From: Eulemur rufifrons
Lineage: Eukaryota; Chordata; Mammalia; Primates; Lemuridae
NCBI RefSeq assembly: GCF_041146395.1
Contig: NC_091000.1
Span: forward strand, 15,266,501 to 15,330,500
Direction: 5' to 3'
Length of the DNA: 64,000 nucleotides
A program made the position numbers and the translations under genes. Under the pieces are notes generated by a model. The model saw only the letters and a program-made list of their open reading frames with translations, had not been told where the DNA came from and made no database searches. Positions 45,641-58,845 of this stretch are shown in pieces (the first letter of the stretch is position 1; every line of letters begins with the position of its first letter).

Positions 45641-46994
45641 AAGCTCACAGGCTTTGCAATTGGAAACACTACTCCTCTTCAAGCCTTTGTAAAGTTATTA
45701 TCAGCGTTGATGGCAATCCAATCAAGACTAATTAAGTTTTATTAAAAAATAGCAAATATCTCGTGTACATTCAAAAGTCAGGTATAAATTCCTTCTTTAT
45801 ATAATTGAACAAAACATTATTTTATCTAAATGTTTAAAGCCCAGTCATTTTACTATGTTTCTTTTTTAATAACTTAAATACACACAATTTCTCTATGTAA
45901 GAATTTTTAATTACACAGAAATTATAAAATTAGAAGTCTTGTTTGACTTTTTTTGTTTATTTGAGGATTTTACTTTAATGGAAAACAGGAAAAAATGATG
46001 TCATAATAATTTCTAACCAAGAGGTTATTAACAAACAGAAACAGCCCACAAATCCATGGTGGCATTTGATGTTGTCATATTTTCCACGGGACATGGTGAC
46101 TCCTGATGGCCAAATGATGACCTCCCCGTGACCATTTCAAATTTAGTGTGCTCTTTGTTCCATAGAGAGTAAGGACTTTGGGAAAGATATTTAAATAAGA
46201 AAATTAGAAAATAAAAATCAAGTTGGGGTCTCTGGTTAACATATGGTTAAAAGAGTGTTCAAAAAATGATGAGAAAATAATAGCCTAACTGAAGTATTTT
46301 ATGCAATTGAGCCTTTAACTGCACACAATTCTCCATTGTGAACTCTCTGTTAGAAAACACTTCCTAACTACAGTTGATTACAGTGTTCTTATTTTCTTTC
46401 TTATTTTCTTTGATGTCTACCTTTTGTACATGTAGTCATTAAAGAATGTCAAATGGTCAGGTAGGAAAATAGGAGAAAAGGACGCACAAAGCAGTCACAT
46501 TTGATATATGGCATTCTCTAAAAAGGAATAGGGGCAGTGGGAGAATAATTATCCCATATGATTTGGAGATTATATGTAAATTTCTATTATAAATTGCTGT
46601 CTAACTTATCAATTACTAAATCAATTGTGTTTTAACTACAGAAATGAGGATACTTTCTAAAAAATTACTTAGCACTTTTAGCTAATATACTGAATATTTG
46701 TGTAATGGAGTCCTCTGCAATATTGGTTTTCAAGAAAAAGTTATCAGGTTGGCTCACTGGGAACAACACATCAAGAAATGATGCAATGTAATATGCTATC
46801 TCATGAATATTGTTAGTTTTTCCAACTTAAAACAAGAGGATTTTATATATAGAGAGAGAGAGTATTTATTATTATGATGGTATGCACAGCTAAATTTTGC
46901 AAGAGACAATGGACCCTGAAGTTCAGGTAAAACACATATATTCTCATAACTCAGTTGTCTGGATCCAAATTTAAAGTGCTAAAAAGGTTCCATA
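45641..46994. other. AT-rich unique sequence
   Basis: No gene recognised. A short AG repeat lies at 46851-46862. Confidence 0.4.
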
Positions 46995-47225
46995 GTTGAG
47001 AGCCCATGCGATCTGACATGTAGCCACTAGCCACACTTGCTACTGAGTACTTGAAATGTAGCTAGCTCAACTGAGGGACTAAATTTTTAATTGTATCTAA
47101 TTTTAATTAATTCAACATTAAAATTAATGTAAAAGATTTTATTAGTAATATATTGATTATGTGTTGACATGGATACACGTGTTGGATATATTAGGCTAAA
47201 TAAATATATTCATAAAATAAAAAAA
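46995..47225. mobile_element. hAT-type DNA transposon remnant
   Basis: tgtagccactagccacacttgctactgagtacttgaaatgtagctag is a common mammalian hAT/Charlie-type motif, followed by tattgattatgtgttgacatgg and ggatatattaggctaaataaa. The 3' part resembles the end of the retrocopy at 9130-9449. Confidence 0.7.
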
Positions 47226-48219
47226 GGTAATATTAATTTTTAAAAGTTTATCTTTTACCTGTGATATAACTGGCCTGAATTAGAATCATATAGGGAAGAT
47301 GGCAAAATATAGAATAACTTAGACCAAGTTTTTATTAATCCAAAGGCTCATGAGATTAGATAAAATAAGTATTTCCAACTAAAACTTAGCGATGACTTAG
47401 ATTTGTTTATTCCTTATATTTTTCATTGTGTCCCACTAAGGTATAAACCTTCCCCATTATTTGGAAATAAATGAAAATAATATTTAATAAATTTTTATTT
47501 AAAAGCCAGCAAAACCCTTTTTTTATTATTTTATTCTGAAGTTTTATCACACCAAAATTTAAATGAAGGGAAAATTGAAGAAGAAAGAAACATAATTGAT
47601 ATAAATAGCACAGAGGAAGTAGAAAACAAGGAGACTGCTTTAGGCTACTAATTAAAAGAGACAAGATAATTTGCAGTGGGTGTGGATTGAAGAATAAAAT
47701 GAAAAGAATACAATAAATTATTCTTGATGGAAATTAAGACTGCTTTTAGTAGTAATTCGTATATTAGAATGTAAGTATGACTCTAATTAAAATAATACCC
47801 ACAGTTGTTAAGTAGAAATATGCCTGTGAAATTAGCATATTAACAAGACTCATATTTTTTCCAAAATGTACTTGTACCATTATTCTTGAAAGAGTCTAAC
47901 ACATTTAATAGTATTTGGATCCTATTAGAAGTGGTGTAAGTATTTCATACCAAAGGCTATTTAAAACCTTTCCCAAGACCATATAATTTCCATAAGACTA
48001 GATAAAAAACTTCTTTTCTTATTCTTACTAATGCTTCTTACCTCAATTTCAAGCAAATACAATATGTTATCAAATCCAACACTGTTAGTTTTTCCAACTT
48101 AAACCAAGAAGCTGTATGGTAGACAGCTCACCTAAAGAATATGATGGTGGTTTGTGTTATCAGATGTCAAGAAGATATTCTTGCAGGAAAAAAATAACTA
48201 ACATTTTGAAGCAGCAACT
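47226..48219. other. AT-rich unique sequence
   Basis: No repeat or gene recognised. Confidence 0.4.
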
Positions 48220-48385
48220 CTCAATATTACTTATGTTATTTCCTCAAATACCTCACAAAACCCTTGTGAAGTAGGTATTATTACTGCCATTTTCCATATG
48301 AGGAAGCTGAGGCTCAGAGAGGTTATGTAACATTTCTAAGTTGACGTAACCTGGCAATACAAGAATTTGAACAGCAAACCTGGCA
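48220..48385 (-). repeat. MIR SINE, antisense
   Basis: caaaacccttgtgaagtaggtattattactgccattttccatatgaggaagctgaggctcagagaggttatgtaac, then gaatttgaacagc. Confidence 0.88.
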
Positions 48386-48879
48386 AACTAAAGAAACAGC
48401 CATAAGAGTGTTTAGCACTTTTTCAGCTTTTCAAATAATTGATCTTAAGCAAAATATTAAAAGGCTAAATATCTAAACTCATTAATCCCTTAAAGATACT
48501 GCAGTAAATCAATTTGAAAAGAATTTAATAATATTTTAAAATTTTATTTCCCTATCGCATACATGATAAACAAATATGGAAACAATGGAAAAAAGGCAAG
48601 AAAAACACAATATTGATATAATTTAAAGAAAGCCTCTCAATATTTTTGTGACATTCTTTTCAATGTTTACTTTTTTCTTTTCAGTTTCTTTTGTTCTTTC
48701 TATCTTTTTGTTTTCTTAGTTTACATATTTATGGTCATAATGTATTATATTTAATATAAACTTATGAAAAATATAAATATTTAATGTATTTAAGAATATA
48801 AATATATATTAAATCCTGCTTCTGAGTTATTTTAACCTATCAGAAGTATACACTTAATTGATGATAATTTATTGAGTAA
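48386..48879. other. AT-rich unique sequence
   Basis: No repeat or gene recognised. Confidence 0.4.
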
Positions 48880-49240
48880 ATGTATTAATTTATTTAACTA
48901 TTGAGGCATATTTCATATTTAATGGGCTCCCACATTTTGCTATTATAAATAATACCAAGCTGAACATTTTGTACATAAAGTATCGCATACATTATATTTC
49001 CTTAGATAGATTTTTTTTAGAAATGAAATCACTGGATTCAAATATATACGTACATTTAAAACTTTTGAAAGATTTAGTCAAATTGCTTTTTAAAAAGTTT
49101 AACCAATTTATGCTAAATAAGGATGTTTATATTACCTTAGCCTGGGAGCAGTATTATCGTTAAAAGTAGTATTTCATTTGCATTTCTTTGGTCATTAGTG
49201 ATACTGAGTATTTGTTCCACAAGTTTATTAATCTGTTTTA
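48880..49240 (-). repeat. Old L1 (L1M) ORF2 3' fragment, antisense
   Basis: ttgctattataaataataccaagctgaacattttgtac, then aaatgaaatcactggattcaaatat, then gtatttcatttgcatttctttggtcattagtgatactgag: the reversed end of ORF2 in an old L1. Confidence 0.75.
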
Positions 49241-50324
49241 ATTCATTTTATGAATGATTTTATTTGTTTTCATTAATGTTCCCTAAACACATAATCTGGC
49301 AGATTGGCCGATTGGCTAGATGCTTGGGATGCAACCTGCAAACATTAAATTCACCAAGTTCTTAGACATGACCACTTCTTCAGCTGCATTCAGTCAACTT
49401 TTTTTCTTCCCTGTATAGTATAATTAGATTTTCAATGTGACCTTTTGTGTCTGGTCCTTTGTTAGGTGTGAGGGTTTAAAGATGAATAAGCCTGAGTCTC
49501 AGCTGACATATTTCTTAAAGCCACGGGAGGAGGCAAGTCCGTAAACAAACTATAATACTACAGTGTGAACATAAATGACTTCTCTCAAAGCAGGTAGAAA
49601 GCAAGTCATCAGGGAACCCTCATAGACATCCCTTCTATTTTCTTTCCTTTTCATTTTCTGCCATGAATACTGTCAGGAGAGAACATTGTAGAAAAACATA
49701 AGAAGTAACAGAGTTCAGAATTCTCAGTCAGCGATAAGGAGAATTTTTATATGTCATGCAGTATTGGCAAACTAATATTCCATCTTGGTCTGTGGGAGGC
49801 ATTTAGAGAATTGCAGAAAATTTATATTTTCGTATTTATTCAGACTTGTACAGTTTACCAATGAAGTCAGAAAGAACTAGGGTTGTTTATTTTATAATTA
49901 AAACATATTTTAATTTTCCTTTCTTGCTTCTTAGTCTGAACTTTGGCCCAGGGCAGGGAGAATGAGGAGTCTGTGTATAATCCTTCAAGCAAGGCGGCTA
50001 CTGTGACCTGCTTCAACAGACGTGCTTGAGAGTGGGGACTCGTCTAGCACAGATGCAAGAAGAGACCAGTGGTCAGCAGAGACTAACTGGAATGATGGTG
50101 AAGATGAAGATCTAGAACAGAACTCTGACAAATAGGTATTGTAAATAGTTTGTTCTTGCTAAGGAGCTGGTGATGGTTAATACCAGAATAGAACAATGTT
50201 TTGCATAGTTTTCAACTAATATATACTCTTTAGAAAGAACACTTTCAACATAATCAGATATGTTGCAGAAAGATTCCTGAATGGGGTAGACACTGATGAA
50301 GCCCATTCTTTCTTTTTCTTTTTG
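49241..50324. other. Unique sequence
   Basis: No repeat or gene recognised. Confidence 0.4.
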
Positions 50325-50410
50325 AAGATTGTGGTAAATTATACATAACATAAAGTTCACCACTTTAACCATTTATAGATGTACAGTTTAGTGGCATTAT
50401 CCATTCTTTT
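50325..50410. repeat. Old LINE-type fragment (L1M-like motif)
   Basis: attgtggtaaattatacataacataaagttcacc through cagtttagtggcattat parallels 5780-5850 with independent mutations. Confidence 0.55.
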
Positions 50411-50869
50411 TGGAGTGTGTTAGTTTGACATTACATTTTTAGAAAGGTACACATAAATTGCAGTAAGAATAGAAATGAGAGCCTTTGTTTCAGCTCCATG
50501 AGATCAAGGATAGCTACTGAAATGCTGTGACATCTGAACTGGGTCTTACAGAATAAGTAGGAGTTTTCTAGACAGACAAAGTAAGGCGAAATGACATTCC
50601 AAATAGATAGAAGAATATAAGCAGTGGCATAATCATGAAGGTGCAGGACGTGAATTTTCAGGGGCAGTGAGCAATTGGTCTGAGCAGACTAGAGCTTAGG
50701 CTGGTGTTGAATTAATAGGGAATAAATTAGACCTTAAATGTTTATTTTTTTGAGGCTGTAGCCTGTGAAACAAGAGATGTGGGATCTAGTTCTTACTCCA
50801 TCCTCTTATCCTCTCCTGAATTCAATACCCACACATCATTCTGAGAGGAGTTGGACTGCATGAGTGATT
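50411..50869. other. Unique sequence
   Basis: No repeat or gene recognised. Confidence 0.4.
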
Positions 50870-51045
50870 GGCAAACATTTTCTGTAAAGAGGTAGTAAAT
50901 ATTTTTAACTTTGCAGACGGTCTTTGTTTTTGTTGCAATTACTCTATTCTGTCATTCCAGTGTCAACGCCATTACGGAAAATATACAGACAAATGAGCAA
51001 GGCTGAATTCCACCTGTGGCCACACTTTGCCAACCGCTAGACTAG
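50870..51045 (-). mobile_element. hAT-type (Charlie-like) remnant
   Basis: ttggcaaacattttctgtaaagaggtagtaaat, then ttgcagacggtctttgtt, then ctgtggccacactttgccaacc: the reverse layout of the element at 36826. Confidence 0.75.
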
Positions 51046-51854
51046 ATAATCTCAGAGACTTCCTCTTGCACTAATATATTATACTTCCATCATTCTACTT
51101 CTGTTTTCCAAATTTTGTTACTTCAGATAAGTTTAATCACAAAGAAGCATATTTTTGGTTCAGAGCATTTAAAATAATTTACATTGTAGTTGCTCTTTCC
51201 ATTGCAAGGGGGTAACTGAATACCATTCCTTAGCTGCTGCAAACAATGAATGTGGATGTTCACCTTTCTGTGTTGAAGGATATGAATCCTAGACTCTGCT
51301 ACAAGAAGTTAGATATAAGAGTCACAATGAAGCTAAAACTAATGCTGTTGCAGAGGAGCATGACTAATCTTTCTCTGGGAAAATCTAGGTAAAATGAAAT
51401 ATAAATTAATAATAATTTACCCTTGAGTATAGCTATAGGGTTTATATTATTGGTAGATGTATTCCCATTTATTTTGGTTTTATATGGATAAATAGCAAGG
51501 GAATGTAACTCTCTGATGTACTAATCTATTTAGTGTCTATATTAAGTCAAACTTAAACATGTGTTTGAATAGTGCATAACTAATGAGAATTATCAAGAAA
51601 AAATAAGATGATTAATATTTCCAGTCCAGTAGAAACTAAAGCCAGCCTGGAGGTGAAATAAAGACAATGAGCCCAGTTCTTATCTTACATAATCCTACGG
51701 AGGCATAAACTCATTAAATAGTTTTGCTTTAATAATCTTTGTGTGTCTTTTCACAGAGTGAACACTCGTGTAGAATAGTTGCATGCAAGCAATTGGAGGA
51801 GGGAGGAAAGTTCTTGACTGATGAAAAACTTTGAGATATCAGTTAGTATTAAAA
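51046..51854. other. Unique sequence
   Basis: No repeat or gene recognised; it ends at the target site of the young Alu. Confidence 0.4.
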
Positions 51855-51870
51855 CAAAGGGAACTTTTTA
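51855..51870. repeat. Target-site duplication, left copy (Alu at 51871)
   Basis: caaagggaacttttta, repeated at 52206-52221. Confidence 0.95.
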
Positions 51871-52205
51871 TTTATTTATTTATTTTGAGACAGAGTCTCA
51901 CTCTGTTGCCCAGGCTAGAGTGAGTGCCATGGCATCAGCCTAGCTCAGAGCAACCTCAAACTCCTGAGCTCAAGGGATCCTCCTGTCTCAGCCTCCTGAG
52001 TAGCTGGGACTACAGGCATGCACCCCCATGCCCGGCTAATTTTTTCTATATATATTTTTAGCTGTCCACATAATTTCTTTCTATTTTTAGTAGAGATGGG
52101 GTCTCGCTCTTGCTCAGGCTGGTCTCGAACTCCTGAGCTCAAAGGATCCACCCACCTCGGCCTCCCAGAGTGCTAGGATTACAGGCGTGAGCCACCGCGC
52201 CCGAT
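51871..52205 (-). repeat. Young strepsirrhine-type Alu, full length, antisense
   Basis: A (TTTA)n tail region, then gagacagagtctcactctgttgcccaggctagagtgagtgccatgg, both arms, and the linker block (ttttttctatatatatttttagctgtccacataatttctttc) that is also found in reverse at 3118-3160. Terminus cgcgcccgat. It retains more CpG sites than the Alus at 317 or 31906, and the 16-base duplication is perfect; both point to a recent insertion. Confidence 0.95.
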
Positions 52206-52221
52206 CAAAGGGAACTTTTTA
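52206..52221. repeat. Target-site duplication, right copy (Alu at 51871)
   Basis: An exact copy of 51855-51870. Confidence 0.95.
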
Positions 52222-52774
52222 AAAGTGCCATTGTTAGAGCTAGTTTCTTAAACCTGTGAATGTAGATTGTAAGATATTTTGATCTCAGTCTACCTCATAA
52301 GAGTATTTTAAGGAGAAATGCGGTAATGTTTGGAAATAAACAATTAAAACACATTTTTGTATTTTTAATTATATGTCTCTTTTCTTTCCATACTTTGTGA
52401 GAGAAGTTCAGTGTATGAGGACAGAAGTTCAGGGTCAGAACTGAGAATAAGGATGCCTTAGATAGCCAGTATAGAGAGCTGCTGCTTAGCTTTGTGTTCC
52501 GTCAGAATTAGAGCCTGACTTAGGTACATGGCCTCCCACCTAGAGACTACATTCATCTCTGTCCCTTGCAACTAGGAGAGGCCATGCAATGAAGTTCATG
52601 GCAATGAATAAATGTAAGTAACGCATGCCATATTCACATTTCCTGTTACACAGACATCACAATGACCACAGCAACCTTAGAGGCCTGTGTTTAAGTTGTG
52701 ATGTTGCCCTGAGCAGCTAGGGAGGGCCTCTGGATGACTTCATGTGGTAGAGCTGCTCCATCAGCCTGGTTGGA
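52222..52774. other. Unique sequence
   Basis: No repeat or gene recognised. Confidence 0.4.
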
Positions 52775-53085
52775 GCAAACATCAGCAAACTTTTCCTTCT
52801 AAAGGTCAAGGAGTACCTATTTCAGCCTTCATGGGCCATTCGGTCTCTGTCACATCTGCCCTTGTAGGGCAAAAGCAGCCATAGGCAATACATAAATGCA
52901 TGAGTGTTCCAATAAAACTTTATTTGTGAACACTGAACTTTGAATTTCATATAATTCTCATGTGTCACAAGATAGTCATCTTCTTTTGATTTTTTTTCAG
53001 TACTTAAAAAATATAAAAAATTATTCTTAGCTGGCAGGTCATATGGGCCAAATGGTCTGAAGTTTATCAAATTCTAAGTTAGACA
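52775..53085 (-). mobile_element. hAT-type (Charlie-like) remnant
   Basis: catcagcaaacttttccttctaaaggtc, ttcatgggccattcggtctctgtcac, gcaaaagcagccataggcaatacataaatg, gttccaataaaactttatttgtgaac, then ggtcatatgggccaaatgg: the same family as 36826 in reverse, near full length. Confidence 0.8.
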
Positions 53086-53470
53086 GTTTTGTGAGAGATA
53101 TATACACTTATATTTTTCAAAAATCAATGTATTTTGAGAGCAAAATTTAAGACGATCAACCACCATTTGTCCTATCATCCAATCATTCAGAAATTTCTTC
53201 TCCTTTCTCTATTCATGCTAGGGCACAGAGGGATGGTGAGCTATATCTATCTTTCTCCTTTAATTCCCTCTCCCACTCTTCTCCTTAATAACTTAGAGTC
53301 CCCCATGGAGAGGAACCTGCAGAGACATTTTTAAGAGCATGCTAGGGACACCCCAAGGTGTCTTTACAATCATTTCAATGAGCTAGAACTTCTCCTTTTT
53401 AGAAGAAATTATAAGGATTATTAATTTTTCGCAAATCATTTGTGAATCATTTATTTAAGTCATTGCCCAT
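53086..53470. other. Unique sequence
   Basis: No repeat or gene recognised. Confidence 0.4.
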
Positions 53471-53831
53471 TGGTATGGACTGAATTCTTCCCCCCCCTCA
53501 AATTTATATATTGAAGCCCTAACCCCCTTGTATTTGGAGACAAGGCCTCTAAGGGGGTCATTAAGTTTAGATGAGGTCATAGGGTATGGCCCTAAATCGA
53601 TGGCTACAGTGTCCGTGCAAGAAGAGGAAGAGACACTGGAGACTCCTCTCTCTGCACTCACAGAGGAAAGGCCACGTGAGGACAGCTGCAAGAGGCCCTC
53701 ACCAAGAATCAAGTAGCTTCATACTCCATTGTTGGTCTTCCCTCCCTCCAGGACTGTGACAAAATAGATTTATGCTGTCTAAGTCACCAGTCTGTGGTAT
53801 TTTGTTTTGGCAGCCTGAGCAGACTAACATA
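53471..53831 (+). repeat. MaLR-type LTR (MLT1/MST-like), sense
   Basis: tggtatggactgaattcttcccccc, tatattgaagccctaacccccttg, ggagacaaggcctctaaggggg, gaggccctcaccaagaatcaagtag, ccctccctccaggactgtgac, ccagtctgtggtattttgttttggcagcctgagcagactaaca: a complete MaLR LTR pattern in order. Confidence 0.9.
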
Positions 53832-55645
53832 TGCCACATATGGGTATGATAATAGTTTGCTAGTAAGCTATTTTTTCCTGTACCTTGTACCCCTACCCTT
53901 AAGTCCATTAGTCAGCTAGTGTCAACAGTTTTCTATATATTCTTTCTTCAGACGAAAAAAAAATTCCATAAAAACATATGTATCATTTCTCAGCTTTGAC
54001 TTTCTAAATAAATTTTGAAAAGGAACAGAGAAGAAACTCCAATTGCAAGAACCAAGTGCTTGAGAGAAAACAGACTTTTCTGAATTCCAAATTTCCCTTT
54101 AAATATCAAGAGCTGTGTTTTACAAGGCTGAGAACATCAAGTTCTAGGTGCATATCCGAGACTATGCAAAGATACAGGATATGATGTAAGGAGAGATTTC
54201 TATGACACAGCAGAGTAAACAGATTTTCCTTGTGTGGAAGAAGGAGCTTGAGGGATTTTGTGGATGTGGGTCTAGATGGTAGAGGGTGACGTGATCCCTA
54301 AAAAGCACCAGAGTGCTCTCACCCCTGGCCTTGGATGGGGGGTGGAAGGGGGAGAGAGGAGGAAACCATGGGGACGAGAACAGCAAGGGTGTGTGGTCTG
54401 AGGACTCTGCCTTGCAGAGGATGCCACATGAATGTGAGCAGCTCCCGTGATGAGAAACATCTGTGTGGCATTTTCAGGCACAGCAGAAGGCAGAGCCTCC
54501 AACGCTCCTCTGACTCCAGTGGGGCAGAGGTTTTCCGCAGGTGCTCAGAGAATTTTTGAGAATTAAGAAGCAAAATGCACACCAGGAAGTGCTGCCTTTG
54601 GGGGAAGATGTGAGTAGGCTCCCAGTAGCAATCATGGTACAGTGCAGAGCTAAAAAACACAGTGACCCCTGATGTCAGTGGAAGATTGACTGGTATGAAA
54701 GGGGGAAGCCCTAAAACCAAGTAAGTTTACCCATCTCCTGGGAAGCCAGCAAAGACCGAAGGCCACGTACCCCTATTCCAACATGCCCGTCCTCTTGTAA
54801 TCCTTTTGCTCTGAGACAAATTCTAGGCAAGAGGAGGAGGGGAGTGTCTTTAAAACTAGGAATCAGTCTAGATACAAAGTGTAAATTTTGCATTGTGAGA
54901 AACTAAAATATTAAATTTGTTTAAATATTTATCTAAAAGAGTCTAAAGTTTAGACCAGAAGTGACTGAGTTACCTCGAAGTAGCAAGGTTCAGGTCTGTT
55001 TCACAACAGCAGAAGCTAAGCTATGTGGAACAAGAGTAAGTTGAATTCAATTATGGAAAAATTAAGATTTTATGTATGCATAACTAAATTGTGCCTATAA
55101 CTGTGACCCAACTCCAGTGATTGGCTAGTGTCTATAATAAAATAAAACAAAAAGATTGCCACAGATATTTATCTAAACTACTTCATGGTCCTAATAAACT
55201 TGTAAACAGCCACTATTCATAATAGTGACTCCACTGTGCTTTAAATTTCTGAAATTCTTTCTTAACCATGAAAAAAAATGTCACTGTATGTTCGGGGAGT
55301 TTGCTATGGTAAGTGAATATTTCTAGAATACTATGATCACTGTAAATCATTGATGCACATATCCTGCTAGGCAGGACACTTGGCTAAATGCCATGCTGTA
55401 TTTCCCAACAACTCCAATAACAAATTTATTTTGATGAACATTGTTAAAATTTTTATATGTAAAAAATATATAAAATTATATAATGATGCTTTTCTCATAG
55501 TGGTATTCAATTTAATAGACTGATAAATTTTGATGATGCCACTGTCCTGTTCTAATTGATAGGCTAACTGCCTATCAATTTTAGGAATTCCTAGTCCGTG
55601 TGTACCTGACTATCTAGGACATAGCTCCAATGACCATTCAAATTT
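53832..55645. other. Unique sequence
   Basis: About 1.8 kb with no repeat family recognised. 54240-54720 is purine-rich and open for 133 codons on the minus strand, without a domain or splice context. Confidence 0.4.
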
Positions 55646-56045
55646 CAGAATTGGCTACTTGCTGTTTCCCAGTCATTCGGTACATCCTGACTGGTATCTC
55701 TGCCCCTGCTTTCTCCCTGCATGACTTCCTCAACCCCTTTCTTCTTATCTCCTCTCTCCTTTGCCATCCATTCTATCCATCTCAAAGGTGCCCTCTTTCT
55801 AAAGAATGCCCTAATCTGGTTTTTGGAATGTGCCCTCCTCAGTATCTTATAACCCTTATTTGGACTACTCTTGGAGCTTATCCTATTCTGTTTATATCAT
55901 ATTTATTATGACATTTTCTTCTCTGTATCCCATCTGGTAAGCTCCTTGTAGTAACGAACATGTCTTATTCTTTTTATTCTCTGTCTCCTCATATTACTAT
56001 ATTTAGCATAGTCTGTGCTCAGTTAATACATTTTTCTTTAAATAA
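55646..56045 (+). repeat. L2 LINE 3' end, sense
   Basis: ccctgctttctccctgcatgacttcctcaacccc, then ctctgtatcccatctggtaagctccttgtagtaacgaacatgtc, then tatttagcatagtctgtgctcagttaatacatttttc: the typical L2 3' order. Confidence 0.65.
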
Positions 56046-56950
56046 TGGATCAATGAAGTTACACTGCAACAGTGCCATCAATTGAAATATCTGTGTTTGC
56101 TCCATGAAAGAATTCTATAAGGGAAAAAATGGACATGCATGGATTTGCATGTGATTAATCACATGTCACCCTTTTTCTTTCAAATTTTCTTCTGGATAGG
56201 AAAAAAAGGAGAAGTGTAGAAGTTTGAGGACTCTATAGGGCTGCCCAGAGACACAGAAAATGAGGGAAAGTGATGAAAGAGGAAGCTTCCAGGGATAGAA
56301 TGGGCCTGGGGCAGGAGGAGTTGGTGCTGATGGCTGAGATGGTGGGAGCAGCCTGTTGAGCAGAGAGGAGAGCTTGTGTGTGGAATGGGGGATGGACGGA
56401 GAAAGAATCTAAAATATAGACAACAATTCAAGGCCACAGCCCATGTGAAAATGAAGGGAGAAGAGAAAATGACACATACCTTAAAGATACAGTATAGAAA
56501 TACAGTATGTGAAGTTAGTAAGATAAACTATATCACAAGCAAGAAGAATGTAATTAGTTTCCCCGATAAAGAGGGTTGCAATTGAACACTGAGCTGGGCT
56601 GGAAGTAGGGTGGAAATCGTTTGTATCGTTAGATATATGCTGCAGTCATCTGGGTGTTAGAAATAAAGCAGATTGCTGTGCCAAGTTCTGTCCACATAGA
56701 GTAGTTGTCAGGTTTTATATATGCCTGTAATGGGCTCTCACTTCCTCACCTGTGAGAGAGCTAATCAATGGGTAAATTGGTACAAGAAACTAAAACTATT
56801 TAGATACCATATCTTGGGAAATCACCCAAGGCACTGAACTGAAAGGAGCTACTACAGACATGAGGCAGGCAACTCAGAAATCGTGACGACTGGCGACACC
56901 ACTCTCAAAGGGCCATTTCTTGTTCCAGAAAAAAAAAAAAAAGGATCTTA
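56046..56950. other. Unique sequence
   Basis: No gene recognised. An A-run at 56929-56942 lies just before the next L1, without a poly(A) signal or duplication. Confidence 0.4.
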
Positions 56951-57197
56951 ATGAATTCTTTTTTTTTCTTTTTAAATTTATTTCAGAATATTACAGGGAT
57001 ACAAATGTTTTGGTTACATGAATTATTTTTGTACACTTTGAGTCAAACTTATAAGTGTGTGCATGACCCAGATAGTGTGCATTGTACCCATTGGGTATGA
57101 ATTTATCCATCCCCTTTCCCCCAACCTGCTTGATTTCCCTTGAATTTTACTATGCACGTGTGTGATCATTTAGTTCAAATTTCATAGTACATGTGCT
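56951..57197 (-). mobile_element. L1 3' end, antisense
   Basis: T-run, then tttcagaatattacagggatacaaatgttttggttacatg, gtgtgtgcatgacccagatagtgtgcattgtacccattgggtatgaatttatccatcccc, and gatcatttagttcaaatttcatagtacatgtg. It is an older 3' UTR type than at 14102. Confidence 0.82.
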
Positions 57198-58690
57198 GTC
57201 AGGTGGGGCAACTGCCTGGAATAGGACTGAGCCTCGCAAAGGTGTTCTTGGTGTGGGAAGAGCAAGGCCATGGCAGACAGAGCCGTCGGGGAAAGCCGTG
57301 CTATAAGTGCAGTGAGATCCCTCCTGCTGGAGCTGAATGTCCTCACCTCACCCTTCCCCAGGCTGCCTTTACCCGGGACACGGGGGATCAGCCTCAGGAT
57401 TCTCCACTAGGCTCTTCCCCTTCACCCCATGTTTATTTTAAGAGTGAATTAGATTATGGATGAGAATGTATTTTGTTTGTAAATTAAGTTTTCAAAGGCA
57501 AGTTGTTTTTTAAAATCAACTTTCAGGCTAATAGGACCCAGAGTATTTCCACTAAGAGCATGAGTAATCAGTTCATCTTTTCTCGAGGAATAGTTTGGAC
57601 AGCGGGGGTAATTTTCTTCACCCTCTAGACATCCATTTGGAACAGACCTACTTGTTTCAACTCTAAGAAATGAAACTGAGCAAAACAGTATTGGGCCCCG
57701 GAGAGGAGGAGTGACTGGTGATGGGGAAGAATTGTGAGTTATTTACCTCAATTAAGGCAGAACATCTTTTATATTTGTATGTTTGTTTTTCTGTCATTGC
57801 CTTCAAACTCATTCTATCAATATTACATTTCCCTTTTCTGCAGGAATCCTAATTGTCCCCTTAAAAGTGCTCTGATGTCCTGCATAGGACCCCCGACCTA
57901 GGCAATGCCTTTCCTATATGATCCCTTGGTAATGTCTCTCGACTCTTGCTCTGAAGGTCCTGGGTCCTGGTAGGCCACTTGTTGCATGGGATCCTTCCGG
58001 GATGACGTGAGTCTGGCTGAACGACATATGCTTGGCTCACAGGAACCCTTTCCTTGCTGCTAGGAGCAGTCCTGCTGCCACTCCTGCTCTTCTTACCCCC
58101 TTGCCCCCTCTTAATATTCTGTTGTCAAGACTCAATCACTAGTTATGGCTTCATAGAAGCCCTGACACTCTGGAGAACGCAGCCACGCTCTCCAGTGCTC
58201 TGTCTTGTAAGTGCATGGAGTGAGTCTGTGAGTTTCTGCCACTCAGCACCCAAGCCCTGGGTAACATTTCAGTCTCCTCTCATGTGCACAATCTCAGCTC
58301 CCACAGAAGCATGTATTTGACTTGAGTTTGTGGGGAGCAAGAGAGATCATTGAAGCTGCCACAGAACTTTCACTCTGGTGAATTCCATTCCAGGAAATCT
58401 CTCTTTCAATGAATCTTCCTTCAGATATATTTTCTAGTCCTGCCTTTTATGGACTGGAGGTAGGTGATTTGGTGATTGGGATTGATAGAGACTTTGGGGC
58501 TACCTCTTGCTAAGTCCTGCTCAGAGGATGTGGTCACTTATCTTCTGTACAGCCATCAACTGAGAGGACCTCAGGCAAAACTTTGAGACAAAAAAAAGTT
58601 CCATTGGCATCCTTTTACATATGCTTCCATGGCATTCTGATTAAATGAACATAGAAATTATCAAGGTTGTAATTTTGCATTTATTTTGGG
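57198..58690. other. Unique sequence, moderately GC-richer
   Basis: No repeat family recognised. Open frames of about 90 codons (57191-57463 and 58054-58320) have no recognised domain or exon borders. Confidence 0.4.
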
Positions 58691-58845
58691 AGTCATTTGA
58701 CTAATATCTGTCTTCTCTGCTGCACTGAAATTCCGTGAGGGTAGGGCCACACGTGTGTCTTGTTCACTGTTACATCCCTAACATCTTGGACAATGTCTAG
58801 CATGCGGCCTTTTTGAATTAATGATTGGATGACCTAATGACTAAT
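58691..58845 (+). repeat. L2 LINE 3' fragment, sense
   Basis: ctgaaattccgtgagggtagggccacacgtgtgtcttgttcactgttacatccctaacatcttggacaatgtctagcatg. Confidence 0.7.

Noticed and set aside
54319..54720. 133-codon minus-strand open frame
   Set aside because: Purine-rich template, no domain, overlapping frames on the other strand, and no exon borders.
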